Source: RUG14121 sp964533935 (GTDB lineage Bacteria > Bacillota_I > Bacilli_A > RF39 > UBA660). Taken from it: a stretch of DNA of 64,000 nucleotides. Location of the stretch: assembly GCA_964533935.1 (NCBI GenBank), contig CAZHOG010000005.1, positions 25,373 to 89,372 on the forward strand. The letters run 5' to 3'. A program made the position numbers and the translations under genes. Shown one piece after another: positions 50,640 through 60,441 of the stretch; the stretch's first letter is position 1; each line of letters starts with the position of its first letter. The notes beneath the pieces are model-generated. The model saw only the letters and a program-made list of their open reading frames with translations. It ran no database searches and was not told where the DNA came from.

Positions 50640-53027
50640 ATGTTTGATTTAAAAAACAATTCAATCATTATATGTGATTATAAATATAAAGAAAAAATAT
50701 TAAAATCTTTAGCTTCTACTAAAGATGTTTTGAATATAAAATTTTATACATTAAAAGAAATAATAAAAAAATATACTTTTGATTATGATGAAAGAACAAT
50801 ATATTATTTAATAAAAAAATATAATTTTAAATATGAAATAGCCAAAATATATTTGGATAATATGGTTTACATAGATGAAAATAAAACTTATAAAAATAAA
50901 AAAATAAATATATTAGTTGATCTAAAAAAAGACTTAATAGAAAATAATCTTCTAATTTTTGATGATTTGTTTAAAAAGTATTTAAAAAATTATAATATTT
51001 ATATTATAGGATACGATTATTTTTTAAATAACGAACTTCAAATTATTGAAATGTTGAAAGAGAATAATAACGTAAATATAATATCTTCTTCTGCTAAATA
51101 TGAAATTAATAAAGTTCATGAATTTGAAAATATTAATGATGAAATAGAATATATTGCCAAAAATATATGTAATTTAGTAATAAATGGGGTTTCATTAAAT
51201 GAAATAAAACTTTTAAATGTAAGTGAAGAATATTATAATCCAATTAAAAGAATATTCGATTTATATAATATAAATATTAATTTGCCTAAAAATAATTATT
51301 TATATAATAATATTGTTGGTAAAATATTTTTAGAAAATTATGATAGTAATATTTCTAAAACTTTAGAATCTATTAAGAATTATAATTATGAAATAGTTAA
51401 TCAAATAATTAATATTGTTAATAAATATAATTTTTCAGATGATTATATGGATGTAAAAGAATTAATTATTAATGATATGAAAAATACTAAAGTTGTAGAA
51501 GCTAAGTTTGAAAGTGCAATAGAGCTGGCTTCATTAAATTCATATTTCGAAAATGAATATGTATTTTTAATGAATTTTAATTTGGGAGCAATTCCAAAAG
51601 TGCTACAAGATGAAGATTATATAACAGATTTTATGAAAAAAGATTTGGATATGAAATCAACTATTGAACTTAATAAAGAAATAAAAAAATCTACTATTAA
51701 TAATATTAAAAATATTAAAAACTTGACTATTACTTATAAGAAAAAGAATGGTAAAAAAGAATGCTATCCATCAGTATTAATTGAAGATATGAATTTAGAG
51801 GTAATTAAAGAAAATAATAATCTTATTAACAGTTATTCACAGAATTATGATAAATTGAAATTTGCATGCAAGATAGATTCTTTAATTAAATATGGTGTTA
51901 AAGATAGTGACTTAGAAATATTAAATAATAATTATAAGATACCTTATAATTTATATAATAATAAGTTTAAACAAATAGATGTTAACAGCTTTCATGAATA
52001 TATAAAAAATAAGCTATCATTATCTTATTCTTCACTTAATGATTATAATAAATGTGCTTTTAAGTACTATTTGAAAAATGTATTGAAATTAGAAAAATAT
52101 GATGAAAAATTTATGGCTTATATTGGTTCAATATTCCATAAAGTTTTAGAGACATGTTTAGATAGTGAAATAACTGTAGAAGAAGTAGTAAACAATTATA
52201 TAAAAAATGATCAAAAAAATTTAACTAATAAAGAAAAGTTTTTTATTGAAAAATTAATTGAAGAAATAAAAATAGTTATTAAAGTTATTAGAGAACAAAA
52301 TGAATGCTGTAATTTAAATAATGCTTTATATGAAGAACATATATATATTGATAAATCTGAAAATAATTATAATATTACTTTTAATGGTATTATTGATAAG
52401 ATGATTTATCAAAAAAATATTGATGATACTAATGTGGCCATTATAGATTATAAAACTGGAAATACTAATATTGATTTGAAATTAGTTCCATATGGAATTG
52501 ATATGCAACTACCAATATATTTGTATCTAGCTAAACACTGTAATAAAATATCTAATCCAAAGTTTGCAGGATTTTATTTACAAAGATTATTTGATAATGA
52601 AGTATCAATTCAAAAAGATAAAAGCTATGATGAATTAAAAAAAGAAAATCTAAAATTAACTGGTTATTCAACAGATGTTATTAGTAGATTATATGATTTA
52701 GATAATACTTATGAAAATAGTAAAGTTATTAAAAGTATGAAAGTTAAAAAAGATGGTTCTTTTAGTTCTTATGCTAAAGTATTAAGTGATAATGAAATAG
52801 ATACTCTTATTGATGTAGTTGATAATAAAATAAATGAGGGAATAGATAATATTTTAAATGCAGATTTTAAAATTAATCCTAAAAAAATTGAACAAGATTC
52901 TATTTATGGATGTGATTTTTGTAAGTTTAAAGATATTTGTTTTAGAAAACAAGAAGATGCATTGTTTATAAAAAAAGATGAAGAATTAGAATTTTTAAGA
53001 GGTGATATTAATGCCAACATGGACTAA
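50640..53027 (+). CDS. addB: AddB/RexB-like nuclease subunit of the recombination helicase-nuclease
   Basis: The 795-residue product has no Walker A motif, as in RexB. Its C-terminal third holds a PD-(D/E)XK nuclease: SYSSLNDYNKCAFKYY, IGSIFHKVLE, VAIIDYKTGN and an iron-sulfur set formed by the Cys of NKCAF plus CDFCKFKDIC. It is about 350 residues shorter than Bacillus AddB (about 1160), the loss lying in the inactive helicase half. It overlaps addA by 17 bases. With AddA it processes DNA double-strand ends. Confidence 0.85.
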   Translation: MFDLKNNSIIICDYKYKEKILKSLASTKDVLNIKFYTLKEIIKKYTFDYDERTIYYLIKKYNFKYEIAKIYLDNMVYIDENKTYKNKKINILVDLKKDLIENNLLIFDDLFKKYLKNYNIYIIGYDYFLNNELQIIEMLKENNNVNIISSSAKYEINKVHEFENINDEIEYIAKNICNLVINGVSLNEIKLLNVSEEYYNPIKRIFDLYNININLPKNNYLYNNIVGKIFLENYDSNISKTLESIKNYNYEIVNQIINIVNKYNFSDDYMDVKELIINDMKNTKVVEAKFESAIELASLNSYFENEYVFLMNFNLGAIPKVLQDEDYITDFMKKDLDMKSTIELNKEIKKSTINNIKNIKNLTITYKKKNGKKECYPSVLIEDMNLEVIKENNNLINSYSQNYDKLKFACKIDSLIKYGVKDSDLEILNNNYKIPYNLYNNKFKQIDVNSFHEYIKNKLSLSYSSLNDYNKCAFKYYLKNVLKLEKYDEKFMAYIGSIFHKVLETCLDSEITVEEVVNNYIKNDQKNLTNKEKFFIEKLIEEIKIVIKVIREQNECCNLNNALYEEHIYIDKSENNYNITFNGIIDKMIYQKNIDDTNVAIIDYKTGNTNIDLKLVPYGIDMQLPIYLYLAKHCNKISNPKFAGFYLQRLFDNEVSIQKDKSYDELKKENLKLTGYSTDVISRLYDLDNTYENSKVIKSMKVKKDGSFSSYAKVLSDNEIDTLIDVVDNKINEGIDNILNADFKINPKKIEQDSIYGCDFCKFKDICFRKQEDALFIKKDEELEFLRGDINANMD

Positions 53028-56000
53028 AGAACAATTAGAAGCTATTGATAAAGATGGTAGTAATATTATTGTATCAGCTGGTGCAGGATCTGGTAAAACA
53101 GCAGTTTTATCAGAAAGAGTATTAAGAAAATTAAAACAAGGTGTTAATATTAATGAATTACTTATATTAACATTTACTAACGCTGCAGCAGCGGAAATGA
53201 AAGATCGTATTCGTAAAAAAATAAAAAAAGAACCTACACTTATTAAACAATTAGATTATATTGATAATGCGTATATTACAACATTTGATTCATATGCATT
53301 ATCTTTAGTAAAAAAATATAATTATTTACTAAATGTTTCTAAAAATATAAATATTGTTGATTCAGGAATAATGCTTCAAAAAGAAAATGAAATACTAGAT
53401 TCAATATTTGAAGATTTGTATGCGAAAAAAGATGATAAGTTTATTAAGTTAATAAATGATTTTTGTATTAAAGATGATTTAGTTATTAAAACAAGCATTA
53501 AAAATATAAATAAATCACTAAATTTAAAAAGTGATAAATATGAATATTTAGATTCATTAATATCTAATTCATATAATGAAGAAAGAGTTTTAAATCTTAT
53601 TAAAGAATATGAAAAAATTATATTAAATAAAATTCAAATAATAAGTGATAATTTAGATATGATTTCAATGACTGAATTCCCAGAATATTATGAAGAATTA
53701 ATGTCTAATTTAGAACCATTGCTTAGATCAAAATACTATGATGAATTTGTTAAATATTCTGAATTATCTTTACCAAGAAAACCAAAGAATTCAGAAACTA
53801 TATCAACATACAAAAATAATATTGATAAAAATCTTAAACAAATTAAAGAGCTATTAAAATATAAGAATGAGGATGAAATAAAAGAAAGTTTTTATTCTAC
53901 AAAAGACTATGTTCAATGTATTATTGATATTATTAAAATTTATGATAATAAAATTAAATCTTTTAAAGAAGAAAATGATACATATGAATTTAATGATATT
54001 GCAATTATGTCAATTAGATTATTAAAAGAAAATGATGATATAAAAGAAGAAATAAAAAAATCTTATAATGAAATAATGGTTGATGAGTATCAAGATACAA
54101 GTGATTTGCAAGAAGATTTTATTAATTTAATTGCTAACGATAATGTTTATATGGTTGGCGATATTAAGCAATCAATATATGGCTTTAGAAATGCAAATCC
54201 TAATAACTTTAAAAACAAGTATAATCAGTATGCTAAAAATAATGGTGGTATTAAAATCGATTTATTAAAAAACTTTAGATCGCGTAGTGAAGTATTAGAT
54301 GGCATTAATTTGATATTTGATTTGATAATGACAAATGATATTGGTGGTGCAAATTACCAAGAGAGTCATCGTATGCAATTTGGAAACAATGCCTATCTTG
54401 CAGAAAATACTAATTATAATAATAGTTTAGAAATATTAAATTATAATAATAAAGATAAAAAATATTCTAATGAAGAAATAGAAGCTTTTACTATTGCTAA
54501 AGATATAAAAGAAAAAATATCTTCACAATATTTAGTTATGGATAAGAATACTCTAAAATTAAGAAAAGCTAATTATAGTGATTTTTGTATCATTATGGAT
54601 AGAGGTAGTTCATTTAATACTTATAAAAAAATATTTGAATATTTAAATATACCAATGGCTGTTTGGAATGATTCAAAATTAACAGATGAAATTGATATTA
54701 TGATAATAAATAATATTATTGGATTAATATTGAATATTTATAATAATGAATTTAATACTGATTTTAAATATAATTTTACATCGGTTGCTAGATCATTTCT
54801 TTTTGAAATGCCTGATGAAGAAATATTTGAAATAATTAAAAATAATAATTATAAAAATACAAGATTATATGAAATATGTACAGAAGTTAGTGAAAAAATA
54901 TATTATCTTTCTAATGAAGAATTATTATATGAAATAATTGATAAATTTAATTATTATGAAAAAATAATATTAATTGGTAATGTAGAAGATTCATTAATAA
55001 AAATAGATAATATTATTGATATAGCTAAAAATTTATCTAAAATAGGATATACAATAGTAATGTTTAAAAAATATTTAGATGATATGATAAATGATAAAGA
55101 TTATGAAATAAAATATTCTATGAATGATTTAAGTGATGATAGTGTAACTATTATGAATATTCATAAATCAAAAGGATTAGAATTTCCAATCTGTTATTTT
55201 TCAGGATATTATAAAACATTTAATAAAGATGATTTGAAATCAAAATTTTTATTTGATAAAGATTATGGTATAGTTACACCATATTTTAAAGAAGGTATTG
55301 GTGAAACAATTATCAAAAGTTTAATTAAAGAAAAATATGATATAAATAATATTTCTGAAAGAATAAGATTGTTTTATGTAGCATTAACTAGATGCCGTGA
55401 AAAAATGATTATAATATCTCCTTTAGCAGAAGAAGAAACAAATTTTATAAGTAATTATGTTGATGATAATATTCGTGTTTCATGTAATTCATTTTTAGAT
55501 ATTATGAATTCTATTAAATATAATTTAAAAGACTATATTAAGAATATTAATCTTGATACTTTAGGATTAACTAAAGATTACAATATCTTTAAAAAAATGG
55601 ATTATCAAAAGATCATAAATAAAAATGATATTAAAATAAATAATCAAGAAATTATTAAAAATAATAATACTGTTGATAACAAGCATGCTTCTAAAATCAT
55701 TAAAGATTTAATTCCTAGAGAAACAAAAGAATTATTAGAGTTTGGTTCAAATATTCATTATATATTTGAATTAGAAGATTTTAATAATCCTGAAAATGAA
55801 TATGTAAAAAAACTTGTTAGTTTATTAGGTGATTTATCTAAATCTAAAATCTATAAAGAACATGAATTTATTTTTGAAGAAAATGAAACAGAATATCATG
55901 GAATAATAGATTTAATGATAGAAGATGATAATTGTATTAAAATTATCGATTATAAATTAAAAAATATCGATGATGAAAAATATAATAAACAATTAAAAGT

Positions 56001-56097
56001 TTACAAAAAATATATTATGACAAAATCTAATAAACAGATATCAACATATTTATATTCAATATTAGATAATAAATTAGTAGAAAGGAATGTTATATAA
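53011..56097 (+). CDS. addA: ATP-dependent helicase/nuclease subunit A
   Basis: The 1028-residue UvrD-like helicase has Walker A SAGAGSGKTAVL (about 24-35), TFTNAAAAEMKDRI, motif II IMVDEYQDTSDLQ, GDIKQSIYGFRNA, MNIHKSKGLEFP and LFYVALTRCREKM. A C-terminal PD-(D/E)XK nuclease (HGIIDLMIED, IKIIDYKLKN) completes it. It is somewhat shorter than Bacillus AddA (about 1230). ATG 53011 follows AAGAGGTGAT. Confidence 0.95.
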   Translation: MPTWTKEQLEAIDKDGSNIIVSAGAGSGKTAVLSERVLRKLKQGVNINELLILTFTNAAAAEMKDRIRKKIKKEPTLIKQLDYIDNAYITTFDSYALSLVKKYNYLLNVSKNINIVDSGIMLQKENEILDSIFEDLYAKKDDKFIKLINDFCIKDDLVIKTSIKNINKSLNLKSDKYEYLDSLISNSYNEERVLNLIKEYEKIILNKIQIISDNLDMISMTEFPEYYEELMSNLEPLLRSKYYDEFVKYSELSLPRKPKNSETISTYKNNIDKNLKQIKELLKYKNEDEIKESFYSTKDYVQCIIDIIKIYDNKIKSFKEENDTYEFNDIAIMSIRLLKENDDIKEEIKKSYNEIMVDEYQDTSDLQEDFINLIANDNVYMVGDIKQSIYGFRNANPNNFKNKYNQYAKNNGGIKIDLLKNFRSRSEVLDGINLIFDLIMTNDIGGANYQESHRMQFGNNAYLAENTNYNNSLEILNYNNKDKKYSNEEIEAFTIAKDIKEKISSQYLVMDKNTLKLRKANYSDFCIIMDRGSSFNTYKKIFEYLNIPMAVWNDSKLTDEIDIMIINNIIGLILNIYNNEFNTDFKYNFTSVARSFLFEMPDEEIFEIIKNNNYKNTRLYEICTEVSEKIYYLSNEELLYEIIDKFNYYEKIILIGNVEDSLIKIDNIIDIAKNLSKIGYTIVMFKKYLDDMINDKDYEIKYSMNDLSDDSVTIMNIHKSKGLEFPICYFSGYYKTFNKDDLKSKFLFDKDYGIVTPYFKEGIGETIIKSLIKEKYDINNISERIRLFYVALTRCREKMIIISPLAEEETNFISNYVDDNIRVSCNSFLDIMNSIKYNLKDYIKNINLDTLGLTKDYNIFKKMDYQKIINKNDIKINNQEIIKNNNTVDNKHASKIIKDLIPRETKELLEFGSNIHYIFELEDFNNPENEYVKKLVSLLGDLSKSKIYKEHEFIFEENETEYHGIIDLMIEDDNCIKIIDYKLKNIDDEKYNKQLKVYKKYIMTKSNKQISTYLYSILDNKLVERNVI

Positions 56098-56115
56098 AAC
56101 ATTCCTTTTATTTGT
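56081..56115 (+). terminator. intrinsic terminator after addA
   Basis: AAAGGAATGTT and AACATTCCTTT form an 11-bp stem with an ATATAA loop, followed by TTTATTTG. Confidence 0.75.
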
Positions 56116-56165
56116 ATTTAACAAATATATATGATATTATAAAACGCAAAAAAGGGGATTTTACT

Positions 56166-56978
56166 ATGGATATGAATGATGTAACATCTAGAAAGAGATT
56201 AAAAGAATTTTCAACAATATATAATACTATTAAAAAAAGTAATGGGATGGCTTTAGAGGCAGAAGAACAATTTTTAAAAAGTTCAATAATGTTTTATGAA
56301 GTTTATACTCAAAAAAAAGAATTTATTGAATTAATAAATTCTTATAAAGTTAGATATATCTATAACGAATCTAAAGTAGACAAGGATGTTACTCCAGAAG
56401 AACAACTAGGGATAGGTATTGTTTATGATTATATTAGAGATTTTGATTTCTCTAAAGATAAATTTAATATTTTTATTACAGCATTAGTAATTCATCAAAA
56501 ATTATATTCTCAATGCTTTGGTAAAGATTTTGGTGGTAATTTAAGAAATGGCCAAGCACTATTATTAGATACTAATGTTGAGGTTGTCGATGCAAAAGAA
56601 GCTCAAATAGAATTTAATAAATATATTCAAAAATCAGATGAAATATTTGAACCATTAAATAAGGGAGATATATTAGGTTATATTGAAAAAAGTATTATTA
56701 CGGTTACTGATTTAATAAAGTTGCAACCATTTGCTGATGGTAATAAAAGAACCTTTAGAGCAATACTTAATTTACTTTTTAAAAAAGCAAATCTTCCACC
56801 AGTGTATGTTAATAATGATAATGGTGAATATAAACAAGCTTTAATAAAAGCTATGACTGAAGATAACTATGATGATATTGTAAGATTTTATTATAAAAGA
56901 ATATTTGATGCAATTATTGAATTAGATATTGATGACAATAAAATTATTAATCTAACAAAATCAAAAAATAAATCATAA
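56166..56978 (+). CDS. Fic/DOC family protein with catalytic His replaced by Gln
   Basis: The 270-residue product has the Fic fold motif as QPFADGNKRTFR (187-198), where the family has H-x-F-x-D-G-N-x-R. The invariant His is Gln here (codon CAA, one base from His), while Asp, Gly, Asn and both Arg are kept. This predicts loss of the AMP-transfer base or a changed reaction. The N-terminal half is helical, and no clear inhibitory S/T-x3-E-G/N motif is seen. ATG 56166 follows AAAAGGGGAT. No antitoxin-like gene adjoins it. Confidence 0.78.
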   Translation: MDMNDVTSRKRLKEFSTIYNTIKKSNGMALEAEEQFLKSSIMFYEVYTQKKEFIELINSYKVRYIYNESKVDKDVTPEEQLGIGIVYDYIRDFDFSKDKFNIFITALVIHQKLYSQCFGKDFGGNLRNGQALLLDTNVEVVDAKEAQIEFNKYIQKSDEIFEPLNKGDILGYIEKSIITVTDLIKLQPFADGNKRTFRAILNLLFKKANLPPVYVNNDNGEYKQALIKAMTEDNYDDIVRFYYKRIFDAIIELDIDDNKIINLTKSKNKS

Positions 56979-57287
56979 TTCTATATCTAAAATGTTTTCT
57001 ATGTATAAATGGCTATGATCATTAAAAATAATTTTGTTACTATTAAGATCAATAGAGTAAATAATAACATTCCTTGATTTGATATAGCCATTGTAATAAT
57101 AGATTATTTTAATATTAGATTTTGTTTTATAAGCAATATTTATTTTTTCTTCTAAAACATTTAATTGATCTTCAGATAAAACAGGTTTACCTGTTTTTTT
57201 ATTTTCTTCAAGAATATCATTAATAATTTTATTCGATGATATAACAGCATTAAATGGTTGCCATTTAATCATTCCACGATCTTTCAT
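56973..57287 (-). CDS. YolD-like protein
   Basis: The 104-residue product starts MKDRGMIKWQPFNAV, the YolD signature, and keeps the small beta-rich C-terminal part (IYYYNGYIKSRNVII). YolD-like genes regularly lie beside UvrX/UmuC-type polymerases and are thought to act like UmuD. It overlaps the polymerase stop by four bases (ATGA) and, on the other side, converges on the Fic gene with a 6-base overlap. Confidence 0.85.
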   Translation of the reverse strand: MKDRGMIKWQPFNAVISSNKIINDILEENKKTGKPVLSEDQLNVLEEKINIAYKTKSNIKIIYYYNGYIKSRNVIIYSIDLNSNKIIFNDHSHLYIENILDIEL

Positions 57288-58534
57288 GCACTATGACCTC
57301 CAATCTTAGTATTTCTATCTTTTATAGTTGAATCACCTAATAAAGAAGATGCTTTTAATAAACTATTATTCCCAAACTTATTTTTAATTTCATCAATACT
57401 AATATTATATGAATTCTCTTTTTCTAAATCTTCAACAGATTCAAATATATTTAATTGAACAGCATCTTTTTTTTGAAGTCTTCCTAAAGCTATAGATACT
57501 TTTCTAATAGGCATATCTTCATAATACTTATCAAATATAGTTAGACATGCTTTTAAAATTAAATCTACTTTATCAGTAGCACTATCTAGTTTCAGGTGGT
57601 GGAAAAAACCACCACCTATATTCTTAGAGTATCCTATTCCAAAACCAATTGTATAACAGCATTTATTGTTTTTTCTAAGACGCATACAAATGGTTTCAAC
57701 CATTTCTTGAATGATTATCTTAATATTAAATTCATTATAATCTTTAAAAAGTATTTGACTTAAACTATAAGATTTATCATAAGTAGTTAATGCTGGTTTA
57801 GATATAATACTTTCATCAATGCCATTAGCATTATTCCATAATTCTTCACCAATAACACCATATTTATCTTTTAGTTTATTTTTATCATATAAAGCTAAAT
57901 CCTTGACAGAAAAAATACCTAGATTATTTAGATTTTTTTCCATTCTATATCCAATGCCCCACATTTTAGATAATGGTGAAATATTCCACAGTTTATTTTT
58001 AACATCATCATAAGTCCACAAAGCTATTCCATTTTTATATTTTTTAGCTTCTGTATCCATAGCAACTTTAGCAAGTAACATATTAGGACCAATTCCACAA
58101 GTTGCAGTTAAGCCAAGAGTTACTTCAATTTCTTTTAATATTTGCTGTGCTATTTCGTAAGAAGTTTTTTGATACATATTTAAATAACTTGTTAAATCTA
58201 AAAATGCTTCATCAACAGAATAAACATGTAAATCTTCTGGTGCAACATATTTTAAATATATTTTAATGACTTCTTTACTCATTTTTATATATAGACTCAT
58301 TCTTGGTTTAGCAATAATATATTTAATATTTTTAGGTATCTTAAATAGCCTTGTTCTAGATTCAATACCAAAGGTTTTTAAGTATGGAGTTATAGCTAAA
58401 GTGATGGCACCATCTCCTTGATTTTTGTTGGCTACAACAAGGGGAGTAGTAAATGGATCAAGACCTCTATCAATGCATTCACATGAAGCAAAAAAACTTT
58501 TTAAATCAATACAAATAATATCTCTATTTAACAT
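57284..58534 (-). CDS. Y-family DNA polymerase (UvrX/UmuC type)
   Basis: The 416-residue translesion polymerase starts MLNRDIICIDLKSFFASCEC with the first catalytic Asp; YSVDEAFLDLT provides the second Asp/Glu pair, and GIGPNMLLAKVAMDTEAK follows. A helix-hairpin-helix (MWGIGYRMEKNLNNLGI) and little-finger region complete it. The C-terminus carries QLNIFE, a possible beta-clamp-binding motif. It is the first gene of a two-gene operon with YolD, and a LexA-like box overlaps its transcription start. Confidence 0.93.
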   Translation of the reverse strand: MLNRDIICIDLKSFFASCECIDRGLDPFTTPLVVANKNQGDGAITLAITPYLKTFGIESRTRLFKIPKNIKYIIAKPRMSLYIKMSKEVIKIYLKYVAPEDLHVYSVDEAFLDLTSYLNMYQKTSYEIAQQILKEIEVTLGLTATCGIGPNMLLAKVAMDTEAKKYKNGIALWTYDDVKNKLWNISPLSKMWGIGYRMEKNLNNLGIFSVKDLALYDKNKLKDKYGVIGEELWNNANGIDESIISKPALTTYDKSYSLSQILFKDYNEFNIKIIIQEMVETICMRLRKNNKCCYTIGFGIGYSKNIGGGFFHHLKLDSATDKVDLILKACLTIFDKYYEDMPIRKVSIALGRLQKKDAVQLNIFESVEDLEKENSYNISIDEIKNKFGNNSLLKASSLLGDSTIKDRNTKIGGHSA

Positions 58535-58550
58535 GAGTTACCTCCAATAC

Positions 58551-58569
58551 AAACATTTGTTCCATTATA
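58551..58569 (-). promoter_or_regulatory. LexA (SOS) box and -10 of the polymerase-YolD operon
   Basis: On the minus strand TATAAT (58569-58564) is followed by GAACAAATGTTT (58562-58551), matching the Firmicutes LexA pattern GAAC-N4-GTTC with one change in the right arm. Its position over the transcription start fits repression. Confidence 0.7.
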
Positions 58570-58655
58570 ATATTTAGAAGTTTAAATATCAAGTAGTAAA
58601 TTATGGAAAAAGAATAAAATGTAAATTAATAAATATAATAGTTATAGGTGAGTTT

Positions 58656-59087
58656 ATGAAAAAATTTTTAATTATTTTATTATTAACATTTGGTATTACC
58701 GTATTACCAACTTTATTTATAGATATGGATACAAGTTTTTTAACAAAACCAGCATTATTTCCTAAAGAAATAGTTTTTCCAATAGTATGGAGTATTCTTT
58801 ATTTACTAATGACTATTTCTGTAGTATTAGCAACAAAAGATGATAACAAAGTTTACAAGATATATTTTACTCAGTTAATAGTAAATGCTCTATGGACAGT
58901 ATTATTTTTTGGATTAAAGTGGTATTTTATTTCCTTTATTTGGATAATTTTACTGTTTATATTAGTATGCATAATGATTTATCAAATGATTAATAAAAAT
59001 AAATTAGCAGGTATATTACAAATACCATATTTGATTTGGTTGTTATTTGCCATGTATTTAAATTTATCAATTTATTTACTTAATTAA
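58656..59087 (+). CDS. tspO: TspO/MBR family membrane protein
   Basis: The 143-residue product has five membrane segments with the family motifs KPALFPKEIVFPIVWSILYLLM, NALWTVLFFGLKWYF and PYLIWLLFAMYLNLSIYLLN. TspO proteins bind porphyrins and related ligands; the role in this organism is unknown. AGGTGAGTTT precedes ATG. Confidence 0.88.
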   Translation: MKKFLIILLLTFGITVLPTLFIDMDTSFLTKPALFPKEIVFPIVWSILYLLMTISVVLATKDDNKVYKIYFTQLIVNALWTVLFFGLKWYFISFIWIILLFILVCIMIYQMINKNKLAGILQIPYLIWLLFAMYLNLSIYLLN

Positions 59088-59122
59088 AAAATTGTTTTAT
59101 AATGAATAATAGGTGATAGTGT

Positions 59123-60079
59123 ATGTATCAATCAAGATATAGTTTAATAGTAACAAAAGGACCACAAATAGTTGAAATACCATTTTCTGAAAATGGTAAA
59201 ACAGGAACAAAAGCTTTTTTGGAACAAATTGATTATGTTACAGCTAATTACAAAGATTTAGGTTCTTTTTTAACAATGCTAAAAAATAATAAAGTTATTG
59301 AATTTAATCCCGATAGTTGTGCAATAAAATATAAAGCTATGGGAGAAATTAAAAAATTAGATTTAATTTTTGATGATAAATTAGTAGCATTTGCTGCAAT
59401 GGATGTTTTAAAAAAGAAAAAACAAAATGAATCTAAAGCATCAATAGATTTAAATGATGAAATGTTAAAACTTATTAATCGAGTTAAAGCATATGCCATA
59501 AATCCAGAAAGCTTTAAAAGTATTAAAAATTCTCATACTTTTCCTTGGCATGTAAGACAATTACTAGAAGAATATTTAAAATATAATGATGTATCATATG
59601 AAAGTTCTTCTAAACAAGCAGATATTAATGAATTGAATAATACATTAGCATACAGAATTTCTGAATATAAAAATTTTAGAGATATAGTTGTGTGGGAAAA
59701 AAAATATAAAGCTAAATTAGAAAAAAATAATCAACCAATAATTGAAGATTATGTTCAAATGAAATTAATTGATTATTTTGAACATAAAGATGAAATACAA
59801 AAGACTCCTGAACAAATAGAATATGAAAAAGATCTTGAGGCAAGTGCAGACGTATTACAAGAAAGGGCAAACGAAGAAGCTCATAAAAATATTAATCGAT
59901 TAAATGATAAATATACAGAATTATCAGATAAAGAAGTAGAAACTACATTTAATGCTTATGGAATAAAAGGCGTAGAATATGCCTATTCAGAAGAAAAAAT
60001 AGCTAGTTTACCTGATGAAGATTTATATGCAATGGGATTTGATATATCAAGATTCCGTGAAAATACAAGAGGAAGATAA
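59123..60079 (+). CDS. protein of unknown function, 318 residues
   Basis: A soluble, strongly helical Lys/Glu/Asn-rich protein without signal peptide or membrane segment; I recognise no domain. The first 110 residues look like a mixed alpha/beta domain (SRYSLIVTKGPQIVEIPFSE), and the rest is charged helix with a coiled-coil-like section (about 235-285) and a small C-terminal module (EVETTFNAYGIKGVEYAYSE). AGGTGATAG precedes ATG. A terminator follows. Confidence 0.65.
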   Translation: MYQSRYSLIVTKGPQIVEIPFSENGKTGTKAFLEQIDYVTANYKDLGSFLTMLKNNKVIEFNPDSCAIKYKAMGEIKKLDLIFDDKLVAFAAMDVLKKKKQNESKASIDLNDEMLKLINRVKAYAINPESFKSIKNSHTFPWHVRQLLEEYLKYNDVSYESSSKQADINELNNTLAYRISEYKNFRDIVVWEKKYKAKLEKNNQPIIEDYVQMKLIDYFEHKDEIQKTPEQIEYEKDLEASADVLQERANEEAHKNINRLNDKYTELSDKEVETTFNAYGIKGVEYAYSEEKIASLPDEDLYAMGFDISRFRENTRGR

Positions 60080-60098
60080 CTTATAGTTGTCTTTTTTT
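60073..60098 (+). terminator. intrinsic terminator
   Basis: AAGATAAC and GTTGTCTT (one wobble) pair around TTATA and are followed by T residues, overlapping the stop codon. Confidence 0.75.
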
Positions 60099-60183
60099 TA
60101 TAATTTGTTAGAATAGTTTACATGCTTAATAAATTAATTAATCAAAAAAGATAATTATAAGATATAATGAAAGTGGTGATAGT

Positions 60184-60441
60184 ATGAAAATAGAAATATA
60201 TAAAGAAAGAGATTTACCAATGATTTCCATAGATGGAGAATTATTTGTATATGATGATTATTCATTAAATCAATTAGCATTAATGCTAATTGATAATAAA
60301 TATGATGGCATAAAAGCTGTTGATGTAATATTACATGATGAAGAATTAATAGGTATAAAAAAAGTTGTAGATAAATTAATAACTGAAATAGCTGATAGTG
60401 ATAAAACTTATGAAGAATTTATGAAAGATCTTGGTGAATAA
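60184..60441 (+). CDS. small acidic protein of unknown function
   Basis: The 85-residue product has no recognised domain and starts MKIEIYKERDLPMISIDGEL; it is acidic and mostly helical. GGTGATAGT precedes ATG. It shares one base (TAATG) with the pseudouridine synthase gene, implying coupled expression. TATAAT at 60163 is the likely -10. Confidence 0.6.
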   Translation: MKIEIYKERDLPMISIDGELFVYDDYSLNQLALMLIDNKYDGIKAVDVILHDEELIGIKKVVDKLITEIADSDKTYEEFMKDLGE

